Source of the DNA: an uncultured Sphingobacteriales bacterium
GTDB lineage: Bacteria; Bacteroidota; Bacteroidia; Chitinophagales; Chitinophagaceae
Reading direction: 5' to 3'
NCBI GenBank assembly: GCA_946479435.1
Contig: CAMLFX010000016.1
Location: 1-40,399, forward strand
DNA: 40,399 bases
Under the pieces are notes generated by a model, which saw nothing but the letters and a program-made list of their open reading frames with translations, did not search any database and was not told the DNA's origin. This document shows positions 1-8,458 of the stretch, piece after piece (positions within the stretch are counted from its first letter, which is position 1; each line of letters begins with the position of its first letter). The translations under genes were made by a program, and so were the position numbers.

Positions 1-292
1 CCATACCTGCAGAATAGGTATTTACCCTGTTGCCGCTAGGTTCATGTACAAATGACTGCTCGAACCTCGGTGTGAAATTATATTTCTCAATAATACTGTC
101 TCCAAATTTTTGTTGCTTTAAATCCTTGTAAATGAACAGAGAAGGCAGATACCAATAATACCCGCTTACGTCCCAGCCTAATGATGATTCGCCTGCAGGT
201 TTGCCCCATTTAGGGTAAAAACTGAAGGTAGCATAACACATCAATACAAGGCAAGCAACAAAAGCATATTTCGATAAAATATTATTACGCAT
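1..292 (-). CDS. Partial membrane protein, N-terminal 97 residues only
   Basis: An open frame begins at an ATG at 292 on the minus strand and stays open to the left edge, so only the first 97 codons are present. The N-terminus is hydrophobic (about residues 5-26) and looks like a signal anchor or first transmembrane segment. It is followed by an aromatic-rich stretch containing GWDVSGYYWYLP and then IYKDL. That pattern reminds me of uncharacterised Bacteroidota integral membrane proteins, some of which are glycosyltransferase-like, but I cannot assign a family from this fragment. It is divergent from the response regulator at 426, with 133 bp between them. The function is unknown. Confidence 0.7.
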   Translation of the reverse strand, partial: MRNNILSKYAFVACLVLMCYATFSFYPKWGKPAGESSLGWDVSGYYWYLPSLFIYKDLKQQKFGDSIIEKYNFTPRFEQSFVHEPSGNRVNTYSAGM

Positions 293-425
293 AAAAATAT
301 CCGTACTTCACTATAAATAATAACAATTGAATATTATTTTAGACTAAAGTGAGTAGTTTTAATTGGTGCTAATCTACTGTTTATATTATAAACTAAATTA
401 GTAACCTTCTATCTAATTTTAACAA

Positions 426-1121
426 ATGGCGCAAACGATACTACTGGTTGAAGATGAGAAAAAAATAGCAGACACTATCAAGTCCGGGCTTAGCGAACAT
501 GGTTACAATGTATCAACAGCTTACGATGGGTTAGATGCTAAAGAATTGATCGAGAACAATAAATATGACCTTATCATTCTCGATATCAATCTTCCTTCTA
601 TGAATGGTTATGAACTCTGTACCATGATCAGGGAAAAGGATAAAATGACACCGATAGTACTGCTTACCGCCCTGAACCTGACTGAAAATAAAGTACAAGG
701 TCTGGAACTAGGTGCCGATGACTATATAGCAAAGCCATTCGAATTCAGGGAACTTGTAGCGAGAATAAGAGCTTTGCTAAGGCGCATGGAAACGCTTGAG
801 GTGCCGGGAGAAGAGAAGATTCTTAAAATAGCCAACCTGGAATTAAATCTCGATAGTAAGGAGGTAAAGCGGGATAACCAAAAAATAAGCCTCACTGCAA
901 AAGAGTTTCAGTTGCTCGAATATTTTTTGCGTAATAGGGGTAAAGTCGTATCGAGAGCAGATATAGCTAAGAGTGTTTGGGATATTAACTTCGATACTCA
1001 AACCAATGTTATCGATGTCTACATCAATTTTCTCAGGAAGAAAATTGATAAGCAGTTTACTCCTAAGTTAATACATACACACGTAGGTATTGGATATGTG
1101 CTAAAAGCCGAAGCAGATTAA
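426..1121 (+). CDS. OmpR/PhoB-family response regulator
   Basis: A DNA-binding response regulator of 231 residues, the normal length for the OmpR/PhoB class. The receiver domain (about 1-115) shows the acidic pocket E9/D10/E11, the phosphoacceptor D53 in ILDINLP, T81 and K103 in AKPF. The C-terminal winged helix (about 132-228) has the typical LTAKEFQLLEYF and the ending GIGYVLK. It should be phosphorylated by the kinase directly downstream, whose ATG (1121) shares one base with this gene's TAA, so the pair is translationally coupled. The closest family resemblance is to CusR-like regulators, but no metal gene lies nearby and the stimulus is unknown. The best -7 candidate just upstream (TAATTTTA, ending seven bases before the ATG) deviates from TAnnTTTG at the last base. 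Confidence 0.95.
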   Translation: MAQTILLVEDEKKIADTIKSGLSEHGYNVSTAYDGLDAKELIENNKYDLIILDINLPSMNGYELCTMIREKDKMTPIVLLTALNLTENKVQGLELGADDYIAKPFEFRELVARIRALLRRMETLEVPGEEKILKIANLELNLDSKEVKRDNQKISLTAKEFQLLEYFLRNRGKVVSRADIAKSVWDINFDTQTNVIDVYINFLRKKIDKQFTPKLIHTHVGIGYVLKAEAD

Positions 1122-2518
1122 TGGGGATAAAAAACAGGATTACACTTACGTTTACCCTTATCATAACGATAATTCTCTTATTGTTATGTAGCGCTGTGTA
1201 TATATTCTCGTATCGCGATAGGGTAGATCATTTTCGCCAAAGGCTTGATGGCAAAGCCAGTAATACTGCGGTACTTATCAATACGAAAGATTTTAATAAT
1301 GACATGCTTAGTATGGTCAATGAATCTATTATCAGTTCATTGATGCGCAAAAGCATTCGGGTATATCAGGAGGCAGGTAACAGGGATAAATACTACCAGA
1401 TATTTACGTACGATGATGATGGGGCGACACCACTTGGCCTGCAGCGTGGTGTATTAACATTATTATCGAAAAAAAATAAATTTTTCTTCGAAGATGGCGA
1501 GCGAACGGGTATTGCAATGAAAAAGACCATTGGCAAAGGCACTTATATTGTTTTGGTCTCTGCTTTCGACGAAAAATCAGTTTTATGGCTGGCGCAATTA
1601 CGTACTATACTCATAATATTTTTCTTCGTTAGTATTGCGGTTTCGCTGGCTATAGTATACATGTTCGCTTCGAAAATTGTATCGTCTATCAGTAATATCA
1701 GCGATGAAGTATATCATATATCATCGGCTAACCTTTCTCAACGGCTATATCTTGGCGAGGGTAAGGATGAATTAGGAAAACTGGCTTCTAATGTCAATAA
1801 GCTATTGGATAAGCTACAGGCCTCGTTCGATACGCAACGCAGGTTTATTTCCAACGCCTCGCATGAATTAGCTACACCGTTAACATCCATAATCAGCCAA
1901 ATGGATGTGGCCTTGCAAAAAGAACGTAGTAATGAAGAATATCGTAAGGTTATTACATCGGTAAAAGATGATATGCGCAGGCTGGCCTTGCTGCTAAAAA
2001 GCTTGCTGGAAATTGCAAAGGCAAGTGGCTCGCCGGGTGGTATTGAGCTTTCAACAGTTCGCATAGATGAATTGCTGATGTCGCTGCCGGCAGATATAAA
2101 ACGAATCAGCCAGTTATACGATGTAAGGCTCGATTTTGATGATTTTGCGGATGATGATACCGCTTTTTGCGTATATGGTAACCCCGCATTGCTGTATAGT
2201 GCATTAAGAAATATTGTGCATAACGCATGTAAATTTTCGCGTACCAAGATAGCTTATGTATATCTTGGCTTTACCGATACACATATTACCGTTTCGGTGC
2301 AAGACGATGGCCCCGGCATTTCACCTGAAGATTACGACCTGATTTTTCAGCCATTTTTCCGTGGGTATAAGCAAGACAATTTGATATATGGTACAGGTTT
2401 GGGCCTGGCGCTTACACATCGCATTGTTAGCCTGCATAAAGGACAAATAGTTGTTGATACTGAGGTTGGAAAAGGCAGTACCTTCAGGGTAGTATTGCCA
2501 AGAGAAAATAAGGCATAA
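1121..2518 (+). CDS. Sensor histidine kinase with HAMP domain
   Basis: A membrane sensor kinase of 465 residues. Two transmembrane segments (about 8-30 and 160-183) flank an extracytoplasmic sensor region of about 130 residues. A HAMP domain (about 184-235) follows, then a dimerisation domain with the phosphorylated His248 in [12 protein letters not shown]. The ATPase domain has an N box ([10 protein letters not shown], from about 364), a G1 box (DDGPGI, 395-400) and a G2 box (GTGLGLAL, 424-431). All catalytic motifs are intact. It is the partner of the response regulator immediately upstream. The sensor region shows no motif I can assign to a ligand. The overall plan resembles CusS-type kinases, but the signal cannot be read from the sequence. 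Confidence 0.95.
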   Translation: MGIKNRITLTFTLIITIILLLLCSAVYIFSYRDRVDHFRQRLDGKASNTAVLINTKDFNNDMLSMVNESIISSLMRKSIRVYQEAGNRDKYYQIFTYDDDGATPLGLQRGVLTLLSKKNKFFFEDGERTGIAMKKTIGKGTYIVLVSAFDEKSVLWLAQLRTILIIFFFVSIAVSLAIVYMFASKIVSSISNISDEVYHISSANLSQRLYLGEGKDELGKLASNVNKLLDKLQASFDTQRRFISNASHELATPLTSIISQMDVALQKERSNEEYRKVITSVKDDMRRLALLLKSLLEIAKASGSPGGIELSTVRIDELLMSLPADIKRISQLYDVRLDFDDFADDDTAFCVYGNPALLYSALRNIVHNACKFSRTKIAYVYLGFTDTHITVSVQDDGPGISPEDYDLIFQPFFRGYKQDNLIYGTGLGLALTHRIVSLHKGQIVVDTEVGKGSTFRVVLPRENKA

Positions 2519-2561
2519 CTATCGCTTATATATATACGTATTACACTTCATATACTTATTG

Positions 2562-2569
2562 TACCTTTG
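2562..2569 (+). promoter_or_regulatory. panD -7 promoter element TACCTTTG
   Basis: The octamer TACCTTTG is an exact match to the Bacteroidota -7 consensus TAnnTTTG. It ends seven bases before the panD ATG at 2577, so transcription should begin at or within a base or two of the start codon. No clear -33 TTTG is visible at the usual spacing. The element also argues against a TTG start at 2559, which would lie upstream of the promoter. Confidence 0.65.
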
Positions 2570-2576
2570 CGCCGCT

Positions 2577-2921
2577 ATGCGCATCGAAGTATTAAAGTCT
2601 AAAATCCATAGGGTAAAAGTTACCGAGGCCAATCTGCACTATATTGGCAGTATAACTATTGATGAAAACCTGATGGATGCCGCCAACTTGATAGAAAATG
2701 AAAAGGTACAGGTATTGAATATTGATAATGGGGAAAGGCTTGAAACTTATGTTATAAAGGGTGTTAGGGGTACAGGGATGATATGCCTTAACGGCCCTGC
2801 GGCCCGTCGCGTTTCGGTAGGCGATACAGTTATTGTTGTTTCATACGCCAGTATGGAATTTGAAGAAGCCAAAACCTTTAAACCAACCGTCATTTTCCCT
2901 AAAGAAGGGAATGTGCTATAA
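2577..2921 (+). CDS. panD: Aspartate 1-decarboxylase, panD
   Basis: The pyruvoyl-dependent enzyme that makes beta-alanine from L-aspartate for pantothenate and coenzyme A synthesis. From the ATG at 2577 the protein is 114 residues, close to the usual family length. The proenzyme is expected to self-cleave between Gly24 and Ser25 in HYIGSITID, leaving Ser25 as the pyruvoyl precursor. Lys9 matches the conserved active-site lysine region, and the [12 protein letters not shown] segment is typical of the family. The reading frame can be extended to a TTG at 2559, but that codon lies upstream of the -7 element at 2562-2569, so the ATG is preferred. The downstream flippase-like gene follows after 17 bp and probably shares the transcript. 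Confidence 0.95.
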   Translation: MRIEVLKSKIHRVKVTEANLHYIGSITIDENLMDAANLIENEKVQVLNIDNGERLETYVIKGVRGTGMICLNGPAARRVSVGDTVIVVSYASMEFEEAKTFKPTVIFPKEGNVL

Positions 2922-2938
2922 TTATTATCTTTAATACC

Positions 2939-3946
2939 ATGAACAAACGCACCCTGATTACGGTAGCGCAATACCTTGTTTTTCTGGGTTTAGGTATCGG
3001 TATTATTTATTACATGTTTCATAGCATGTCGGCCGACGATAAAGTCAGGATGGTAGCTTCTATAAAGCAAACCAGGCTTATACTTCTGGTGCCAGTTATT
3101 ATAGGAGGGTTCTTCTCTCACTTCTTTCGTGCTTTACGCTGGAAATTGTTGCTTAAGCCACTGAAAATATTCCCCGGCACGGTTAATACAACCTTATCGG
3201 TGCTTATAGGCTACTTGGTTAACTTGCTTGTGCCACGCATGGGTGAGGTTGCTAAGTGTACTGTGTTGGCGCGATATGAAAAGGTGCCTGCAGATAAGAT
3301 GGTAGGCACTATTGTTGCCGAAAGGGCCTTTGATGTGGTTACCTTAGGCGTAATTACTATTGCTGCATTTGCGTTGCAGGCCGATGTTATTGGCACCTAT
3401 GTAGAAAGCAATTTTGGGGCATTCGCGGCTAAACGCACATTTTTTATAGGAGCCTTTACAGGTCTTATCTTTCTTATTCTGTTTATGATATTTATTTATC
3501 GCCGGAATAAAGAATCGAAAATTGCTAAATTCATAAAGGGAATGGCGGACGGGGTCTCGTCTATATTTCAAATGAAAGATAGGGGCAAATTTCTTTTTTA
3601 TACACTTGTGATATGGGCTTTATATTGGTTTATGGTGCTATTAGGTTTTTGGAGTCTGCCAGGTACCGATCATTTGGGCCCCTTAGCGGCACTGGTAGTT
3701 TTAGTATTTGGTAGCGTGGGTATGATAGTTACACCCGGAGGGCTGGGTGCTTACCCAATACTTGTAGCGCAAATACTTTTATGTTATTCAATTAGCGTGA
3801 GTGATGGTAATGCTTTAGGTTGGGTTTCATGGCTGGGGCAAACTTGTGTTATCATAGTTTTGGGGGTGTTGTCTTTAATAATATTGCCTATTTATAACCG
3901 TAATAAAAATCGCCGCCATGCACAAGCTTCAATGGATAGAGAATAA
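2939..3946 (+). CDS. Flippase-like / LPG synthase transmembrane-domain family protein
   Basis: An integral membrane protein of 335 residues with about seven or eight hydrophobic segments starting at residues 8-27. Segments such as HFFRALRWKLLLKP, VPRMGEVAKC, AERAFDVVTL and the glycine-rich TPGGLGAYP near the end are characteristic of the lysylphosphatidylglycerol synthase transmembrane family (TIGR00374-like, often called flippase-like). No soluble aminoacyl-transferase domain is fused, so it is not a complete MprF. It lies between panD and rfaE2 and overlaps the rfaE2 start by 29 bases. That hints at a role in envelope lipid or lipopolysaccharide handling, but this is inference from context. 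The substrate is unknown. Confidence 0.85.
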   Translation: MNKRTLITVAQYLVFLGLGIGIIYYMFHSMSADDKVRMVASIKQTRLILLVPVIIGGFFSHFFRALRWKLLLKPLKIFPGTVNTTLSVLIGYLVNLLVPRMGEVAKCTVLARYEKVPADKMVGTIVAERAFDVVTLGVITIAAFALQADVIGTYVESNFGAFAAKRTFFIGAFTGLIFLILFMIFIYRRNKESKIAKFIKGMADGVSSIFQMKDRGKFLFYTLVIWALYWFMVLLGFWSLPGTDHLGPLAALVVLVFGSVGMIVTPGGLGAYPILVAQILLCYSISVSDGNALGWVSWLGQTCVIIVLGVLSLIILPIYNRNKNRRHAQASMDRE

Positions 3947-4412
3947 GATACTGCCCGATTTGGCACTTCTGGAACGCAAATGCAACCAGTGGCGTACTAT
4001 TAATAAAAAAATAGTTTTTACCAATGGTTGTTTCGACATATTGCATCGTGGACATCTTGATCTCCTGGCCAAAGCTGCAGATCAGGGCAATATTTTAGTA
4101 GTAGGCCTTAATGCCGATGCGTCTGTAAAGAGATTGAAAGGTACCCAGCGCCCGGTAAATACACAAGATGACAGGCTTTTTCAATTGGCATCATTATTAT
4201 GTGTAGATGTAGTGTGCCTGTTTGAAGAAGATACACCGCTCCAGATGATTCAACAAATAAAGCCTGATGTGCTTGTGAAAGGAGGGGATTATAATATAGA
4301 TACTATTGTAGGTGCTAAGGAAGTAATTGCTAATGGCGGACGAGTAGAAGTTATTCCCTTTGTTGAAGGATATTCAACTACTGCTTTGCTAAACAGTATT
4401 AAGAAATTGTAA
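3918..4412 (+). CDS. rfaE2: Heptose 1-phosphate adenylyltransferase, RfaE2 domain
   Basis: A cytidylyltransferase-fold enzyme that makes ADP-glycero-manno-heptose from D-glycero-beta-D-manno-heptose 1-phosphate for the lipopolysaccharide inner core. At 164 residues it contains only the adenylyltransferase domain. The N-terminal kinase half found in bifunctional HldE is absent and should be encoded elsewhere. The nucleotide-binding HxGH motif is H43-R-G-H46 within FTNGCFDILHRGHL, and the C-terminal STT motif (YSTTALL) is present. Its start lies inside the preceding flippase-like gene (29-base overlap), indicating a coupled transcript. Enzymes of this fold can vary in substrate, but the sequence fits RfaE2 well. 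Confidence 0.93.
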   Translation: MHKLQWIENKILPDLALLERKCNQWRTINKKIVFTNGCFDILHRGHLDLLAKAADQGNILVVGLNADASVKRLKGTQRPVNTQDDRLFQLASLLCVDVVCLFEEDTPLQMIQQIKPDVLVKGGDYNIDTIVGAKEVIANGGRVEVIPFVEGYSTTALLNSIKKL

Positions 4413-4461
4413 ATTCAATAACGTCAATAGGCTAAAACTACCTTTCTCAAATATGGCCGCG

Positions 4462-4469
4462 TAGTTTTG
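4462..4469 (+). promoter_or_regulatory. ppk1-ppx -7 promoter element TAGTTTTG
   Basis: TAGTTTTG matches TAnnTTTG exactly and lies in the 80-bp gap between rfaE2 and ppk1, ending 23 bases before the TTG start of ppk1. No convincing -33 TTTG was found at 18-20 bp upstream. Confidence 0.6.
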
Positions 4470-4492
4470 CAATCAATTAAGGCCACTCTATT

Positions 4493-6565
4493 TTGAAGGT
4501 AAATAAACACATAGCAAGAGATATTAGCTGGTTGTCTTTTAACGCCCGTGTGTTACAAGAGGCGGAAGACACAACCAACCATATTTACGATAGGCTACGA
4601 TTTTTAGGCATTTTTTCTAATAATCTTGATGAGTTTTTCCGGGTAAGGGTTGCTACTCTAAACAGAATGGTACGCCTTGGCAAGTTTAGCCGTATACATC
4701 TGGAAGAAAACCCGGAAAAAATATTAGAGCAAATACAGCATACTGCTATCAATCAGCAAAAATCGTTCGATAATACCTATCAAAATATTATTGAAGAGCT
4801 GGCGAGGAAAAAGATCTTTATTAAAAATGAAAAAGATCTTACTAAAAAGCAGCAGGAGTTTATTACTACTTATTTCGATGAAAAGGTGCGTACACAGATT
4901 GTACCACTCATGATAGAAAGTATTCCGCACATACCTTTATTGCGCGATAAATCAATTTACCTGGCTTGTGTGCTGGGTAATGATACCAACCCTATGTTAC
5001 AGCGTTATGCGCTGATAGAAATACCAACTAAAGTATTGCCACGGTTTGTAATTCTGCCTTCTGAAGGCCATGAAAAAGATATTATTCTGCTTGAAGATAT
5101 AGTACGCTATAACCTGCCACATCTTTTTGCTCCTTTTGGGTTCAACAACTTTTTGGGTTATATAATAAAAGTAACCCGCGATGCAGAACTGGAGATAGAT
5201 AATGATGTAAACACTAATCTTATCGATGAGCTGGAAAAAGGATTAAAAAATCGTAAGAAAGGCCGCGCTACCAGGTTTGTGTTCGATAGGAATATAGAAG
5301 CAGGCTTACTCGACTACCTTATTAAAAGGCTTAGTTTATCTAGGAAAGACAATTTAATACCGGGTGGCCGTATTCATAATTTTAAAGATTTTATGAATTT
5401 TCCGCCGGTGGTTTTTGATGATTTGAAGTTGAGGAAAAAACCGTTTGTGCACCCTGCTTTGAAACAGCCTTGTCGCATAATGGAGGTAATGGAAAAAAAA
5501 GATGTGATGTTACACATGCCGTATCATTCTTTCGATTCTATTATTGATATGTTACGCGAGGCGGCTATCGATCCTTTGGTACAAAGCATAAAAATTACCT
5601 GTTACAGGCTTGCGAAAAACTCTAAGATCATCAATGCCTTGATCAATGCGGTACGTAATGGTAAACATGTTACTGTAGTACTGGAACTTAGGGCGAGATT
5701 TGATGAAGAGGCCAACCTTGTTTGGAAAAAACAACTAGAAGAAGAAGGAGTTAAAGTGATACATGGCCTGCCTAATATGAAAGTACATGCCAAAATATGT
5801 GTCATTAAAAAACGCGAGCTAAATAAGACCAAACAGTATGGGTTTATTTCTACAGGCAACTTCAATGAGAATACAGCGGAATATTATGGAGATCATTGCT
5901 TGCTCACAACCAACCGAAGAATAATTGCCGACATAAATCATGTGTTCAATTTCCTTGAATCGCCTACGCCAAAAGTGGAAAGCCTTACAAATTGTAAAGT
6001 ACTGCCTGTGGCTCCATTGAATATGCGTAGGCATTTTATGGATCTGATAAATAAAGAAATAAAAACTGCTCGCAAAAAGAAACCGGCTTCTATCATCATT
6101 AAGCTTAATACACTCAGCGACCAGTTGTTCATTGATAAAATATATGAAGCGGCAAGAGCCGGAGTTGATGTGCAGCTAATAATAAGAGGTGCCTGTTGTG
6201 TATTGACAAAACAGAAAATATTTAAAAAAGAAATTAAAGCCATCAGTATAATTGATGAATATCTTGAACATGCAAGAGTGTTTGTTTTTTATAACGATGG
6301 TAACCCGCGTGTTTATATTTCTTCAGCCGACTGGATGGTGCGCAACCTTGATCATCGGGTAGAAGTAGCCTGCCCGGTGTACGATCCTGAAATAAAACAA
6401 GAATTGATAGATATTTTGCAAATACAACTTGCTGAGAATGTGAAAGGAAGAATTCTGGATAATGAGCAGAAAAATGAATATGTACAATTGCAAGAAAATA
6501 CACCTGAAGTGCGGTCGCAAATAGCTATTTACGGATATTTGCACAATAAACAATTTTTGGATTGA
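4493..6565 (+). CDS. ppk1: Polyphosphate kinase 1
   Basis: This enzyme reversibly transfers the ATP gamma-phosphate onto polyphosphate. At 690 residues it has the normal family length and domain order: N-terminal helical domain starting with RDISWLSFNARVLQEA, head domain, and two C-terminal phospholipase D-like domains. The autophosphorylated histidine is His432 in NMKVHAKICVI, and the second conserved region DHRVEVACPV is present near the C-terminus. The start is TTG at 4493: the conserved N-terminus begins about eight residues later, no ATG lies close enough, and an in-frame TAA sits at 4478-4480. The stop codon overlaps the ppx start as TTGA, so the two are coupled. The pairing with an exopolyphosphatase matches the enterobacterial ppk-ppx arrangement. 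Confidence 0.96.
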   Translation: MKVNKHIARDISWLSFNARVLQEAEDTTNHIYDRLRFLGIFSNNLDEFFRVRVATLNRMVRLGKFSRIHLEENPEKILEQIQHTAINQQKSFDNTYQNIIEELARKKIFIKNEKDLTKKQQEFITTYFDEKVRTQIVPLMIESIPHIPLLRDKSIYLACVLGNDTNPMLQRYALIEIPTKVLPRFVILPSEGHEKDIILLEDIVRYNLPHLFAPFGFNNFLGYIIKVTRDAELEIDNDVNTNLIDELEKGLKNRKKGRATRFVFDRNIEAGLLDYLIKRLSLSRKDNLIPGGRIHNFKDFMNFPPVVFDDLKLRKKPFVHPALKQPCRIMEVMEKKDVMLHMPYHSFDSIIDMLREAAIDPLVQSIKITCYRLAKNSKIINALINAVRNGKHVTVVLELRARFDEEANLVWKKQLEEEGVKVIHGLPNMKVHAKICVIKKRELNKTKQYGFISTGNFNENTAEYYGDHCLLTTNRRIIADINHVFNFLESPTPKVESLTNCKVLPVAPLNMRRHFMDLINKEIKTARKKKPASIIIKLNTLSDQLFIDKIYEAARAGVDVQLIIRGACCVLTKQKIFKKEIKAISIIDEYLEHARVFVFYNDGNPRVYISSADWMVRNLDHRVEVACPVYDPEIKQELIDILQIQLAENVKGRILDNEQKNEYVQLQENTPEVRSQIAIYGYLHNKQFLD

Positions 6566-7446
6566 TACTAGCCGCCATCGATATAGGATCTAATGCAGCC
6601 CGTTTACTGATAACAGAAGTAAATGTATATAAAGACGGCACTGTTGACTATACTAAACTCAATTTACTGCGTATACCGCTTAGGTTAGGTTTCGATGTAT
6701 TTGACAGGGGGAGTATAAGCGACGAAAAGAAAAAGAAGCTGGTAGATACAATCAAGGTATATAAGCAACTGACGGAAATTTACCAGGTGGAGGCACTAAA
6801 GGCATGCGCAACATCGGCCATGCGCGATGCTACGAATGGACAAAGTATACTGAAAGAAATAGAAAAGGAAACAGGGATACAGGTGAACGTTATTAGCGGG
6901 CAGGAAGAAGCAAATGTGATATATGAAACGCATATTGCTGAAAACCTCAGTAATGGCAAATCTTACATGTATATCGACGTAGGTGGTGGTAGTACTGAAA
7001 TAACCCTGTTTGCTAATGATCATATTATCTTTAAAGAATCATTCAATATAGGCACCATACGGTTGCTGAACGACAAGGTAACCGACGAGCAATGGGAACA
7101 CATGAAATGGTTTATCAAAACCAATTTGAAAGATTACCAACCTGTTGAGGCTATAGGCAGTGGGGGCAACATCAACAAAATATTCTCCATTTCCAAGCGT
7201 AAAGAAGGGAAGCCATTACCGCTCGATCTGCTGAAGGATTATTACAAAGAACTTAGCTACAGCACTATAGAAGAACGTAAGCACTTATATAATTTCCGCA
7301 GCGATAGGGCTGATGTTATTGTGCCTGCATTGCAGATATATATAGCTGTTATGCGCTGGGCTGGTGCCCATGAAATATATGTGCCCAAAATAGGGTTGGC
7401 AGATGGGTTGATAAAAATACTATACAAGGAAATGACTAATAGATAA
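6562..7446 (+). CDS. ppx: Exopolyphosphatase, Ppx/GppA family
   Basis: It should hydrolyse the terminal phosphate of polyphosphate, or possibly pppGpp, within the ASKHA-fold Ppx/GppA family. Motifs seen are phosphate 1 (AAIDIGSNAARLLI, near the start), the ATSAMRDATNG segment, the glycine-rich phosphate 2 loop (YIDVGGGSTEI) and GSGGNINKIF. At 294 residues it is a two-domain enzyme without the C-terminal HD-like extension of the ~500-residue E. coli form, a common short version. The start is TTG at 6562, overlapping the ppk1 stop (TTGA). The family's conserved N-terminus begins three residues later, so no other start fits. A strong bidirectional hairpin begins inside the stop codon. Confidence 0.92.
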   Translation: MILAAIDIGSNAARLLITEVNVYKDGTVDYTKLNLLRIPLRLGFDVFDRGSISDEKKKKLVDTIKVYKQLTEIYQVEALKACATSAMRDATNGQSILKEIEKETGIQVNVISGQEEANVIYETHIAENLSNGKSYMYIDVGGGSTEITLFANDHIIFKESFNIGTIRLLNDKVTDEQWEHMKWFIKTNLKDYQPVEAIGSGGNINKIFSISKRKEGKPLPLDLLKDYYKELSYSTIEERKHLYNFRSDRADVIVPALQIYIAVMRWAGAHEIYVPKIGLADGLIKILYKEMTNR

Positions 7447-7484
7447 AAGATAAGGGCCTACGATCGTGTAAGCCCTTATCTTTT
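7445..7484. terminator. Bidirectional terminator between ppx and the T9SS gene
   Basis: A perfect 13-bp inverted repeat (AAAAGATAAGGGC, 7445-7457, with GCCCTTATCTTTT, 7472-7484) surrounds a 14-base loop. The A-run on one side and T-run on the other let it act for both convergent transcripts. The left arm starts inside the ppx stop codon. Confidence 0.85.
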
Positions 7485-7502
7485 ATGAATACCTGGTTTT
7501 TA

Positions 7503-8453
7503 TTACTGCTTCACAAACTTTTGCTGTTGCAGCACATTTCCTGAGCCATCTATAACTCTATAAATATAATTTCCTGGTGCTAATTGAGATATATCTACAT
7601 TGGCATTATGGTTAAGCTTTGTAATGGCTACTGTTTTTCCATCCAATGAAAAAACCTGCCATGTCAATTCTTTCGTAAAAGTTGTAGTTAAGAAGAGATG
7701 GTTAGTAGCCGGTATAGGATATACCTTTACTACTTGCTGCTGAAACACGGGTATCTTAACTCCGGAAGCACTTAAAACAGATGCATCATCAACATATAAT
7801 GTGCTGCTATCAGTAGTGGCATCAGCACTGCTAATAAAAGCTATCAATACCTTGTCTGGTGTTACAGTAGCGTCGATATATTCAACACGAATAGTGAATT
7901 CGGTAGAATTGGGATATGCCTGGTCTAAAGTTGTATCACCATATCCTATTAATGAATCAGTACCATCTGACGCAGCACCTTCCAAAAAGGCCAATACAGC
8001 CATTTGGGCCTTATCGCTATTTCTGGGGTCATACTTTAGCCATGCCGTAGCTGTATTAACACGTTCTATGGTTTGCAAGCCACCTTCAAATGTCATGCTT
8101 CCAAATGGATCGTTAGGATCAAATGTATTAGGATCTATTGTTGGGTTACCATTTATCAATAGTCCCGGTAAAACGCCAAAATCCGGGCCCTGGTCGTGGG
8201 TCATCACCTTGGCTTCAAATCCGCCGGCTTTTGGTCTTTTTATAAGTTGCTGTTTGAAGGTTGTACCAGGGCTTAAGAAAGGACCATACGTAAATAGTAA
8301 TGAATCAGTGCCAAACCAGCCAACCGGCGCTTCCAATGTAGTAGCGGGGAAGCCGGCACTAAAAGTTCTCCAGGTATCAAAATCACCATTGATATTCTGG
8401 GAAAAGCCACTATAAAAGCTAAAGCAAAGCAAAAAAGTAAATAATTTTTTCAT
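7503..8453 (-). CDS. Secreted protein with T9SS C-terminal sorting domain
   Basis: A 316-residue exported protein. Residues 1-18 form a signal peptide (MKKLFTFLLCFSFYSGFSQ region). Residues about 243-316 are a type A T9SS sorting domain, beginning VYPIPATNHLF and including the typical VFSLDGK and LAPGNYIYRV blocks before the final QKFVKQ. The central 200 residues look like an all-beta, jelly-roll-type module ending STLYVDDASV and recall the putative carbohydrate metabolism domain found in Bacteroidota surface proteins; that assignment is tentative. It starts five bases after the peroxiredoxin stop codon, so the two are probably cotranscribed, an odd pairing of a cytoplasmic antioxidant with a surface protein. 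The cargo function is unknown. Confidence 0.88.
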   Translation of the reverse strand: MKKLFTFLLCFSFYSGFSQNINGDFDTWRTFSAGFPATTLEAPVGWFGTDSLLFTYGPFLSPGTTFKQQLIKRPKAGGFEAKVMTHDQGPDFGVLPGLLINGNPTIDPNTFDPNDPFGSMTFEGGLQTIERVNTATAWLKYDPRNSDKAQMAVLAFLEGAASDGTDSLIGYGDTTLDQAYPNSTEFTIRVEYIDATVTPDKVLIAFISSADATTDSSTLYVDDASVLSASGVKIPVFQQQVVKVYPIPATNHLFLTTTFTKELTWQVFSLDGKTVAITKLNHNANVDISQLAPGNYIYRVIDGSGNVLQQQKFVKQ

Positions 8454-8458
8454 ATAAT

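Noticed and set aside
1738..2247. 169-codon open frame antisense to the histidine kinase
   Set aside because: The kinase frame holds all catalytic motifs. The antisense frame is low-complexity Ser/Leu-rich and lacks a plausible start region.
7801..8415. 204-codon open frame antisense to the T9SS gene
   Set aside because: The minus-strand frame has a clear signal peptide and sorting domain; the plus-strand frame has neither and is a shadow.
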